Assembly: GCA_036747295.1 (NCBI GenBank)
Contig: DAIOCN010000032.1
Coordinates: 1 to 30,865, forward strand
DNA length: 30,865 nt
Source of the DNA: UBA4736 sp002404015
Lineage (GTDB): Bacteria > Chloroflexota > Dormibacteria > Dormibacterales > Dormibacteraceae
Reading direction: 5' to 3'
Shown here one piece after another: positions 15,554-21,705 of the stretch. The notes under the pieces were generated by a model, which searched no databases, was not told where the DNA came from, and saw only the letters and a list, made by a program, of their open reading frames with translations. A program made the position numbers and the translations under genes. Each line of letters starts with the position of its first letter. The stretch's first letter is position 1.

Positions 15554-16411
15554 TTAAGGGTGGGTTATAGGACCCGGCCGGCGATCGGGCCGCAACTGGG
15601 CTCTCAGGGCCTTGAGGTTGAGTCTCGGCTGAGGGTACTGGGGATCCATCTCGCGAAGAGTCTCCACCAAGATCTGGCTGATCGCCCAGTTCCGCAACCA
15701 TTTCCGGTCGGCGGGCACCACATACCAGGGCGCGGGGGCCGAGCAGCGCTCCAGCACCAGCTCGTAGGCCGCCTGGTAATCGTCCCAGTGATCTCTGGTT
15801 TCGAGGTCGGGCTCGGAGAACTTCCAGCGCTTGTCCGGCCGCGCCAGGCGCTCGAGCAACCGCTGGCGCTGCTCCTCCCACGAGATCTGGAGGAAGAACT
15901 TGAGGACAGTGGTCCCGGAAGCCTGAAGGCCCTCCTCGAAGCGGTTGATCTCGCCGTATCGCTGCTCGATGACGTCAGACGGCGCCAGCCCCATCACCTT
16001 CGCGACCAGCACATCCTCGTAGTGCGAGCGATTGAATATGGCCACCTGGCCGGGCCCCGGAAGGGCGCGCCGGATCCGCCACAGGAAGTTATGTTTCCGC
16101 TCCTGGGGTGTGGGCTGCTTGAAGGCGGTGACGTGGACGTCGATCGGGTTGAAGTGCCCGAAAACGTGCGTGATGGTGCCGTCCTTGCCGCTCGTGTCCA
16201 TGCCCTGGAGCACTATCAGAAGGGCCCGCTTGCTTTCGGCGTACAGCCGTGTCTGGAGGTCGAAGATCTCGCCGTCGATTGCGCTGACGTCTTGGGCCGC
16301 TCGCTTCTTGCTCATTCCGTGCGTCGCGCTCGCGTCGCTATCGGTGAGGTGCACGGTGCCCCGCCGCCCGGTTGACGCCAGCAGCTCACGCACGGATCGG
16401 TTGCGTTTCAT
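15554..16411 (-). CDS. ppk2: Polyphosphate:nucleotide phosphotransferase, PPK2 family
   Basis: 285 aa single-domain PPK2. Walker A GMDTSGKDG at residues 70-78; FKQPTPQERKHNFLWRI; lid/Walker B region FNRSHYEDVLVAKV (126-139); KRWKFSEPDLETRDHWDDY; and PADRKWLRNWAIS near the C-terminus. PPK2 enzymes move phosphate between polyP and nucleoside mono- or diphosphates; motif wording (KxPTPxE..HxFLWR, DPQYP tail) is like class II/III members that phosphorylate AMP and/or ADP, but class cannot be fixed by eye. The first 38 residues are basic and variable; an internal ATG (Met33) is a possible start. First gene of the polyP operon, divergent from the H1-like gene. No Shine-Dalgarno; TAGGCT ends 9 nt before the ATG. 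Confidence 0.93.
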   Translation of the reverse strand: MKRNRSVRELLASTGRRGTVHLTDSDASATHGMSKKRAAQDVSAIDGEIFDLQTRLYAESKRALLIVLQGMDTSGKDGTITHVFGHFNPIDVHVTAFKQPTPQERKHNFLWRIRRALPGPGQVAIFNRSHYEDVLVAKVMGLAPSDVIEQRYGEINRFEEGLQASGTTVLKFFLQISWEEQRQRLLERLARPDKRWKFSEPDLETRDHWDDYQAAYELVLERCSAPAPWYVVPADRKWLRNWAISQILVETLREMDPQYPQPRLNLKALRAQLRPDRRPGPITHP

Positions 16412-16420
16412 GAACTTTGA

Positions 16421-16426
16421 AGCCTA
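16421..16426 (-). promoter_or_regulatory. Putative -10 box (TAGGCT) for ppk2 operon
   Basis: Minus-strand TAGGCT followed by 9 nt then the ppk2 ATG; at the long edge of leaderless spacing. The 80-nt divergent gap also contains an A/T-rich patch (about 16451-16463) and a TTGACA on the plus strand at 16445-16450 with no -10 at normal distance. Confidence 0.3.
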
Positions 16427-16478
16427 CGCGGCGCCTCGGGCCAATTGACATCTGTTTTATTTCCGCCGCTCCGTCTGC

Positions 16479-16484
16479 TACATT
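16479..16484 (+). promoter_or_regulatory. Putative -10 box (TACATT) for H1-like gene
   Basis: TACATT, then 8 nt, then ATG 16493, with no Shine-Dalgarno site: leaderless pattern. TTGACA at 16445-16450 is 28 nt away, too far to be its -35. Confidence 0.4.
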
Positions 16485-16492
16485 CGCTGCGT

Positions 16493-17128
16493 ATGGCGAA
16501 AAAAGCGAAGGCCACCAAACTGTCGAAGCAGGTTGCCAAGTTGGGCAAGCTGGTCAAAGAGCTGCAGTCAACCGTAGACGCGACCGCCTCCACCGCGGGC
16601 ACCCGCGCTCGCAGGGCGGCAGGCTCGGCAACGCGGACCGCGCGGAAGGCGACCGGCGCGGCCAAGGCACCGGCCAGGACCGCGGCGCGCGCAGCCGCCC
16701 GAACCGCGTCGGCGGCCGCTACCGCGGCCAAGCCCGCGGCCAGGAGAACGGCACGGGCTGCGGCGAAAACCTCGGCCAGGCCAGCGGCCAAGCGAACAGG
16801 ACGGGCTGCAGCGAAGACCTTGGCAAGGTCCGCGGCCAAGCGACCGGCACGGCCCGCGTCCAAGCGAACCGTGCGAGCTGCGGCGAAGACCCTGGCCAGG
16901 TCTGCGGCGACGACGACGGCCAAGCCCGCGGCCAAGCGAACCAGACGGGCGGCGGCAAGGACGACCACCACGCCCGCGGCGCGGACGGCGGCCAGGACGT
17001 CAACGGCCAGGACCGCTGCCAAGGCGCCGGCCAAGACGCGTGCCAGGCGGACCACGGTGACCCGCAGGCGCCGGACGGCCACGCCGAAGCCGGCCTCCGG
17101 GTCCGGCAGCCCGCCCGCCTCCTCTTAG
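16493..17128 (+). CDS. Histone H1-like / AlgP-like Lys-Ala-Arg-Thr-rich protein
   Basis: 211 aa, almost entirely Ala, Lys, Arg, Thr, Ser and Pro. Residues 1-30 (MAKKAKATKLSKQVAKLGKL onward) form an amphipathic, possibly coiled-coil helix; residues 38-200 are a low-complexity basic tail with 8/16-residue repeats such as AAKTLARSAAK and AAKRTGRA. This is the build of bacterial H1-like DNA-binding proteins (Hc1, AlgP, the tails of actinobacterial HU). ATG 16493 is chosen because the basic protein starts there; the upstream in-frame codons are not basic. It is divergent from ppk2 across 80 nt. AlgP of Pseudomonas aeruginosa has been reported to affect polyP granule spacing, so a role at the polyP-nucleoid interface is an attractive inference. 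No enzymatic motifs. Confidence 0.8.
   Translation: MAKKAKATKLSKQVAKLGKLVKELQSTVDATASTAGTRARRAAGSATRTARKATGAAKAPARTAARAAARTASAAATAAKPAARRTARAAAKTSARPAAKRTGRAAAKTLARSAAKRPARPASKRTVRAAAKTLARSAATTTAKPAAKRTRRAAARTTTTPAARTAARTSTARTAAKAPAKTRARRTTVTRRRRTATPKPASGSGSPPASS
16730..16958 (+). repeat. Degenerate 24/48-bp coding repeats in the H1-like gene
   Basis: Residues about 80-155 are built of octads alternating AAK(R/T)xxRA and AAKTxARx; at DNA level recurring blocks such as GCGGCCAAGCGAAC and GCGAAGACC..GGCCAGG are visible. Copies differ by synonymous and non-synonymous changes, so the array is old or under selection for composition rather than sequence. Confidence 0.6.
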
Positions 17129-17135
17129 CAGGCTA

Positions 17136-17148
17136 GCCCGTCTCGGGC
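17136..17148 (+). terminator. Short hairpin after H1-like gene
   Basis: GCCCG-TCT-CGGGC, 5-bp stem, 8 nt after the H1-like stop; no T-run. Weak candidate. Confidence 0.25.
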
Positions 17149-17206
17149 ACTCCGCTGTCGCGATAGGACGGCCGGTGCCGCGCGGCCAATCGAGAGCGCC
17201 TCGATA

Positions 17207-17596
17207 ATGAGCCCGGTGAGTCCGATGGGCGACATGACGATGCCCAAGCCCAGCGAGGATGCGAAGGACGCCTTCCGCTCACTCGTGGTGGGTGGCAGCG
17301 AGGTGACGCTGCGGCCTATGTTCGGCAACCTGGCCGCATTTGTGAACGGCAACATGTTCGCCGGGCTCTTTGGGGAAAGGCTCTTCGTCAGGCTCGGCGA
17401 CGCTGAACGCGACCAGGTCATGGCTGCGGGCGGCAGCTACTTCGAGCCGATGCCCGGCCGCGCGATGAAGGGCTATGTAACCCTGCCGGACGGCTGGCTC
17501 TCGGACCCCGAGCCGGCCCGGGCCTCGATAGCCGCTGCCATGGCTTCCACGGCCAAGCTGCCAGTCAAAGTCGCGAAGCCCAAGAAGAAGGCCTGA
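17207..17596 (+). CDS. TfoX/Sxy N-terminal domain protein
   Basis: 129 aa from ATG 17207 (in-frame GTG 17216 and ATGs further in are alternatives). The body matches the TfoX N-terminal domain: RSLVVGGSEVTLRPMFGNLA, FVNGNMFAGLFGERLFVRLGD, and FEPMPGRAMKGYVTLPDGWL. The C-terminal TfoX helical domain is absent; a Lys-rich tail (KLPVKVAKPKKKA) ends the protein. Stand-alone TfoX-N proteins are common in soil bacteria and have no settled function; a role in competence regulation should not be assumed. GATAAT at 17203-17208 with 7 nt to the GTG could be a leaderless -10, favouring the GTG start. Convergent with queA. Confidence 0.88.
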   Translation: MSPVSPMGDMTMPKPSEDAKDAFRSLVVGGSEVTLRPMFGNLAAFVNGNMFAGLFGERLFVRLGDAERDQVMAAGGSYFEPMPGRAMKGYVTLPDGWLSDPEPARASIAAAMASTAKLPVKVAKPKKKA

Positions 17597-17606
17597 GGCC
17601 CCGGCG

Positions 17607-17624
17607 GCTGCGCACCGGCGCAGC
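17607..17624. terminator. Hairpin between convergent TfoX-N and QueA-like genes
   Basis: GCTGCGC-ACCG-GCGCAGC, perfect 7-bp stem with a tetraloop, 10 nt after the TfoX-N stop and 17 nt after the QueA-like stop read from the other side. No T-tract. Confidence 0.45.
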
Positions 17625-17641
17625 ACACATTCAAGGAGGGC

Positions 17642-18649
17642 CTAGAGAATTAGCATCTCGTCGCCGAACTCGTGCCAGAGGTAGCCGCGCTCGACTGCTT
17701 CCGCGTAGGCCCGCTCGAGTAACGGAGCCGGCAGGAACGCCCGGAGCAGGTCGAAGTGGCTGGCCTGGGGCTCGTGCAGGCCGGTGAGCAGGCCGTCAAC
17801 GACCCGGAGCCGGCTGGCAGGCGTGATCACCAGGCTCGTCCAGCCGCTGGCCGGACGCAGCCGGCCGGCCTCGGCGGCCGTTTCGAGGCCCCGGACGGCC
17901 GTCGTGCCGACAGCGATGACCCGGCCCGCCCGGCCGGCCGCCGCGATGACGTCGGGACCAACCTCGAACCACTCCTCGAACAGGTGGTGCTCGGCGTCAA
18001 AAGCGTCGTCCTGGAAGGAGCTCAGCCCCGTGTGCAGAAGCATCTCGGCGATTCCGACCCCGGCCTGGCGGAGCGAGAGCAACAGCTGCCAGGTGAAGGC
18101 GCGGCCGGCCGACGGCGACTCGGCGGAGCCCGGCCGCCCCGCGTACACGGTCTGGTAGTGCTCCAGCGGTATGGGGTCGGGGACGTACGAGTAGCGGATG
18201 GGCTCGCCGCGCGCGAGGATCGTCTCCAGGTCGGGCCCGTCGAGGCGCAGCCGCCAGAGGTAGGGGATGTCCGGCCGGCGGCCTTCCACCCGGGCTTGCA
18301 GCCCGGGTCCCAGGGACAGCAGCTCGGAGGGTTCGAGCCTGACGTTGGCGAAGGGCGGCTCGGGCTGCACTGCCAGCGCATCCCAGGCGCCGGGGCGCCG
18401 CACGCAGGCTCGCAGCTGGACGATCGAGCCGTCCGACCGCCGCGCCGGGACCGCGGCCGGCAGAGTGCGGCTGGAGTTCAGGACCAGCAGGTCTTCTCTC
18501 TGCAGGAAGCGCCCGATCTCGTCGAAGCGAGCGTGCGTGACCGTCTGCCGCTCCCGGTCGACCACCACGAGCCGCCCCTGGTCCCTGCGCAGACCCCGCA
18601 GCTCCGCGGGTCGGGCGGCGCGGCGGGCCGCCGGGAGGGCGGCGATCAC
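17642..18649 (-). CDS. S-adenosylmethionine:tRNA ribosyltransferase-isomerase-like (QueA family)
   Basis: 335 aa. QueA transfers and isomerises the ribosyl group of SAM to preQ1-tRNA, giving epoxyqueuosine. Matching blocks: RLVVVDRERQTVTHARFDEI, LLVLNSSRTLPAAVPARR (QueA: D.LV.NDTRV.PARL), the EHYQTVYAGRPGS region, ESPSAGRAFTWQLL (QueA: AAPTAGLHFT), IAVGTTAVRGLET (GTTSVRSLE), TSLVITPASRLRVVDGLLT (..I.PGY.F..VDGLITNFH), and the ending WHEFGDEMLIL. Several QueA motif residues are changed (NDT to NSS, AAPTAG to ESPSAG), so this is a divergent paralogue of the type seen in actinobacteria; whether it acts in queuosine synthesis is unsure. No other queuosine gene is in the window. GTG start overlaps the SDR stop by 4 nt (GTGA), so the two are coupled. 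Confidence 0.85.
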   Translation of the reverse strand: MIAALPAARRAARPAELRGLRRDQGRLVVVDRERQTVTHARFDEIGRFLQREDLLVLNSSRTLPAAVPARRSDGSIVQLRACVRRPGAWDALAVQPEPPFANVRLEPSELLSLGPGLQARVEGRRPDIPYLWRLRLDGPDLETILARGEPIRYSYVPDPIPLEHYQTVYAGRPGSAESPSAGRAFTWQLLLSLRQAGVGIAEMLLHTGLSSFQDDAFDAEHHLFEEWFEVGPDVIAAAGRAGRVIAVGTTAVRGLETAAEAGRLRPASGWTSLVITPASRLRVVDGLLTGLHEPQASHFDLLRAFLPAPLLERAYAEAVERGYLWHEFGDEMLIL

Positions 18650-19359
18650 CGGAAGGACGCCGCCTCGACGCGGGGCTCGGCCGGGGGCGCCGCGACCAGG
18701 TGCACAAAGGCCTCGGCCACAGCTTCCGGGCGGGCCAGGGTGGCGGGGTCGGCGTCGGGGTCGGCAGCCCGATGCATGTCCGTGTCCATGTCCCCGGGGT
18801 CGACCGAGAAGATGCGCACCCCGGTCCCCTCGAGCTCGGCGGCCCAGCTGCGGGTCAGGCCGTCGAGCGCAGCCTTGGAGGCGCCGTAGCCGCCCCAGCC
18901 GGGGTACCCGGTGACCGCGGCGTCCGAGCTGACATTGACGATCGTCCCCGAGCCGCGCAGGAGCATGCCTCCGAGCACTGCCTGCGTGAGTCGCAGGGGA
19001 GCGACCACGTTGACCTCGAGAATGGTCGCGAGCGCGGCAGGCGACAGGTCGGCCAGGATCGGCAGCGGCGTGGGGCCCAGCTCGGACGCGTTGTTGACCA
19101 GTGCGTCGACGCGGCCGAAGCGGTCCAGCGTGAGCGCCGTGAAGCGCTCGATGTCCCGCTCCGAGCGGAGGTCGGCGGGGACCAGGAGAACGTCGGCGCC
19201 CAGCTCGCGGGCGCTCGCGCCGGCCGCCTCCAAGTCCGCCTCGCCCCGGGCGCAGAGCGCCAGGGCGGCACCCTCCCGGGCGAAGGCCAGGGCGACCGCG
19301 CGGCCCAGGCCACGCGAGGCGCCCGTGACCATCACGACCTTGCCGGCCAGCGCTTTCAT
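18646..19359 (-). CDS. SDR family NAD(P)-dependent oxidoreductase
   Basis: 237 aa classical SDR: GASRGLGRAVALAFA cofactor loop, DALVNNASELGP (NNAG variant NNAS), TIVNVSSDAAVTGYPGWGGYGASKAAL with the catalytic Ser and YxxxK, and VDPGDMDTDMH after it. ALCARGEADLEAA at the end of strand 2 has an Arg, which points to NADP(H). ATG at 19359. Its stop overlaps the start of the QueA-like gene by 4 nt, an arrangement that argues for a functional pairing or at least co-expression; the DPGDMDTDMHR segment is characteristic of an actinobacterial SDR subgroup often found next to QueA-like genes (recollection, not checked). Substrate unknown. Confidence 0.9.
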   Translation of the reverse strand: MKALAGKVVMVTGASRGLGRAVALAFAREGAALALCARGEADLEAAGASARELGADVLLVPADLRSERDIERFTALTLDRFGRVDALVNNASELGPTPLPILADLSPAALATILEVNVVAPLRLTQAVLGGMLLRGSGTIVNVSSDAAVTGYPGWGGYGASKAALDGLTRSWAAELEGTGVRIFSVDPGDMDTDMHRAADPDADPATLARPEAVAEAFVHLVAAPPAEPRVEAASFR

Positions 19360-19397
19360 CGCGCCATCATGGGCCCGCGGCCCGGACGCGGCGCTGC

Positions 19398-19532
19398 TTG
19401 CACAATTACAAGCTTACAGTCTCACAGCGGCGCGTAGCCCTGGCCGGTGACCGGGAGATCGCGTTCTGGTTTTGCTACCTGCTGGTGCTTTGCGTCATTC
19501 TCGTCGTCGCGGTTCGTCGCAAGGAGGTCTGA
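19398..19532 (+). CDS. Candidate 44-aa single-pass membrane protein
   Basis: A short frame from TTG 19398 to TGA 19530-19532. It has a polar N-terminus with LTVSQRRVALAGDREIA, then a strongly hydrophobic helix FWFCYLLVLCVILVVAV, then RRKEV: a positive-inside single-pass protein with aromatic flanks. A different frame in the same place gives no membrane helix and looks like noise. It lies between the divergent SDR and the amine oxidase promoter, in the orientation of the latter. No family recognised and no good ribosome site for the TTG, so this is a tentative call. Confidence 0.35.
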   Translation: MHNYKLTVSQRRVALAGDREIAFWFCYLLVLCVILVVAVRRKEV

Positions 19533-19593
19533 CCAGGCCGAACTCTGGAGAGCCGTGGCGGGCCGGGTGCCTCGAGTTTGCCGGAGTTTCCGT

Positions 19594-19622
19594 TTGACAC
19601 GGCTCCTCGCTGGTTCTATGTT
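19594..19622 (+). promoter_or_regulatory. Strong sigma70/SigA-type promoter for amine oxidase operon
   Basis: TTGACA (19594-19599), 17-nt spacer, TATGTT (19617-19622). Perfect -35 and a -10 with four of six consensus bases at optimal spacing, in a GC-rich genome. Predicted start near 19629 gives a leader of about 75 nt that is GC-rich and may fold before the ribosome site. Confidence 0.65.
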
Positions 19623-19693
19623 GGCTTGTCTAAAGCAATTGACCGCTGCCCTGCCGGCGCAGCGGGTTCGGTCCGGCGGGTTGGCGGCCTCTT

Positions 19694-19699
19694 AGGAGG
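19694..19699 (+). promoter_or_regulatory. Shine-Dalgarno AGGAGG of amine oxidase
   Basis: AGGAGG with 6 nt to ATG 19706; it decides this ATG over the TTG at 19700, which would be only adjacent to the site. Confidence 0.85.
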
Positions 19700-19705
19700 T
19701 TGACG

Positions 19706-21688
19706 ATGCAAACCGTGTCCAAGCCGGCGGTAGCCGTACATCACCCGCTTGACCCGCTCACCGCCGAGGAGCTCGAGTCGGCCTCCGGCATCCTCAAGCG
19801 AGAGCAGAAGCTGGCGGATTCCGCCCGTTTTGTGACGATCACCCTTAAGGAGCCGGCCAAGGCCGACGTGCTGGCCTGGAAGGCCGGCCAGCCGGTCGAC
19901 CGCCGGGCATTCGTAGTCCTGCGGGAGCGCGCCGAGCGCAAAGCCTACGAGGCGGTCGTCTCGATCAGCGAGGACCGGGTCATCTCCTGGCGGGAGATGC
20001 CCAACGTCCAGCCTTCGATCATGCTCGAGGAGTTCCTGGCCAGCGAGGACGTCATCAAGCAGGATCCGCGCTGGCAGGAGGCGATGCGCAAGCGGGGCAT
20101 CACCGAATTCGATCTCGTTGTCCTGGATCCGTGGGCGCTGGGTTACAACGGGCCCGAGGACGCGCCCGAGCGAGGTCGCTTCGTGCGCCCTCTGACGTGG
20201 CTCCGAAGCGGGCCCGGCGAGCACAGCTACGCGCAGCCGGTGGAGGGCCTGGTGGTCCGCTTCGACCTCGACAAGATGGAGGTCGTCGACGTCGAGGACC
20301 ACGGAGTCGTACCGCTGCCAAAGAAGCGGGCCAACTACACGTCCGACGGCATCACCCGACCGGACAACGTCCCCTATTTCCCGGACGGTCTGCGCAAGGA
20401 CCTGAAGCCGATCGAGATCACCCAACCGGAGGGTGCCAGCTTCCAGGTCGAAGGCAACCTGGTGACCTGGCAGAAATGGAGCCTGCGCGTCGGCTTCACG
20501 CCCCGCGAGGGCCTCGTCGTCTACACGGTCGGCTACCAGGACCAGGGCCGGGTGCGGCCGATCCTCTATCGCGGCTCGGTGTCCGAGATGTTCATCCCCT
20601 ACGGTGACCCGTCGCCCACCCACCACCGCAAGAACGTGTTCGACATGGGCGAGTACGGCGTGGGGATGCTCTGCAACAGCCTCGAGCTGGGCTGCGACTG
20701 CCTGGGCGAGATCCGGTACTTCGACGGCGTGGTGAACGACAACGACGGCAAGCCGATGACGATCAAGAACGCCATCTGCATGCACGAGGAGGACTACGGG
20801 ATCCTCTGGAAGCACACCGACTTCCGGACCGAGGAGGTCGAGGTGCGGCGCTCGCGGCGCCTGGTGGTCTCCGCCATCGCCACCGTGGGCAACTACGAGT
20901 ACGGCTACTTCTGGTACTTCTACCAGGACGGCGGGATCGGCTACGAGATCAAGATGAGCGGCGTGATGTCCAACGGCGCCGTGGCCGAGGGCGTGAAGCC
21001 CGAGTACGGCACGCTGGTCGCACCGGGGGTCTACGGGCCCAACCACCAGCACTTCTTCAACGTCCGGCTCGATATGACCGTAGACGGGGTCGGCAACTCG
21101 GTATACGAGTGCAACTCAGAGGCCGTCCCGCCCGGCCCCAAGAACCCGCACGGCAACGCCTGGTGGGTCAAGCAGCAGCTGCTGGAGCGCGAGTCGGAGG
21201 CTCAGCGCATCATCGACCCGCTGGCGGCGCGTTATTGGAAGATCGTCAACCCCGAACAGCTGAATGGCGTGGGCGACCCCGTCGCCTACAAGCTGATGCC
21301 AGGGGAGAACGTGCTGCCCTTCTACCAGCCGGACGCGCCCGCGCTGGCGCGGGCCGGTTTCGCCACCAAGCACCTCTGGGTCACCGGTTACGACCCGGAT
21401 GAGATGTTCGCCGCCGGCGACTACCCCAACCAGCACCCCGGCGGCGCCGGCCTTCCCGAGTACGTCAAGGGGGACCGCCCGCTGGAGAACACCGACGTGG
21501 TGGTCTGGTACTCGTTCGGCGCCCACCACCCGGTGCGGCCCGAGGAGTGGCCGGTCATGCCGGTCAAGTACATCGGGTTCCACCTGATCCCGCAGGGATT
21601 CTTCGACGGCAACCCGGCGCTCGACGTACCCACGGTCGAGCAGTGCAACCACAACGGCCAGCACCACGGCCAGCACAACGGCCACTGA
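19706..21688 (+). CDS. Copper-containing primary-amine oxidase (TPQ enzyme)
   Basis: 660 aa. Oxidises primary amines to aldehydes, releasing NH3 and H2O2, with a self-made topaquinone. Domains: N-terminal N2/N3-like (about 15-220) beginning HPLDPLTAEE, then the large beta-sandwich catalytic domain. Key residues by analogy with the Arthrobacter enzyme: catalytic base Asp313 in NVFDMGEYGVG; LELGCDCLGEI with the conserved Cys pair; TPQ precursor Tyr397 in VGNYEYGYFWYF; copper ligands His447 and His449 in NHQHFFNV and His607 in GAHHPVRPEEWP. All are present, so it should be active. No signal peptide: cytosolic. The last 14 residues are a His/Asn/Gly tail (six His, one Cys), a possible copper-delivery element. 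Followed 17 nt later by an APC permease, making an amine uptake-oxidation operon; the minimal catalase elsewhere in the window could handle peroxide (inference). Confidence 0.96.
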   Translation: MQTVSKPAVAVHHPLDPLTAEELESASGILKREQKLADSARFVTITLKEPAKADVLAWKAGQPVDRRAFVVLRERAERKAYEAVVSISEDRVISWREMPNVQPSIMLEEFLASEDVIKQDPRWQEAMRKRGITEFDLVVLDPWALGYNGPEDAPERGRFVRPLTWLRSGPGEHSYAQPVEGLVVRFDLDKMEVVDVEDHGVVPLPKKRANYTSDGITRPDNVPYFPDGLRKDLKPIEITQPEGASFQVEGNLVTWQKWSLRVGFTPREGLVVYTVGYQDQGRVRPILYRGSVSEMFIPYGDPSPTHHRKNVFDMGEYGVGMLCNSLELGCDCLGEIRYFDGVVNDNDGKPMTIKNAICMHEEDYGILWKHTDFRTEEVEVRRSRRLVVSAIATVGNYEYGYFWYFYQDGGIGYEIKMSGVMSNGAVAEGVKPEYGTLVAPGVYGPNHQHFFNVRLDMTVDGVGNSVYECNSEAVPPGPKNPHGNAWWVKQQLLERESEAQRIIDPLAARYWKIVNPEQLNGVGDPVAYKLMPGENVLPFYQPDAPALARAGFATKHLWVTGYDPDEMFAAGDYPNQHPGGAGLPEYVKGDRPLENTDVVVWYSFGAHHPVRPEEWPVMPVKYIGFHLIPQGFFDGNPALDVPTVEQCNHNGQHHGQHNGH

Positions 21689-21705
21689 GAGGGGGGAAAA
21701 CAAAG

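Noticed and set aside
14456..16375. 639-codon plus-strand open frame across ppk1/ppk2
   Set aside because: Antisense shadow of two clear genes; no recognisable motif.
16445..16450. TTGACA as the -35 of the H1-like gene
   Set aside because: No -10-like hexamer at 16-18 nt; the likely -10 is 28 nt away. It may be chance or belong to an unseen element.
19447..19695. 82-codon plus-strand frame before the amine oxidase
   Set aside because: Composition is Ser/Arg/Cys/Ala-rich noise and it covers the promoter and leader; the overlapping 44-codon frame is the better candidate.
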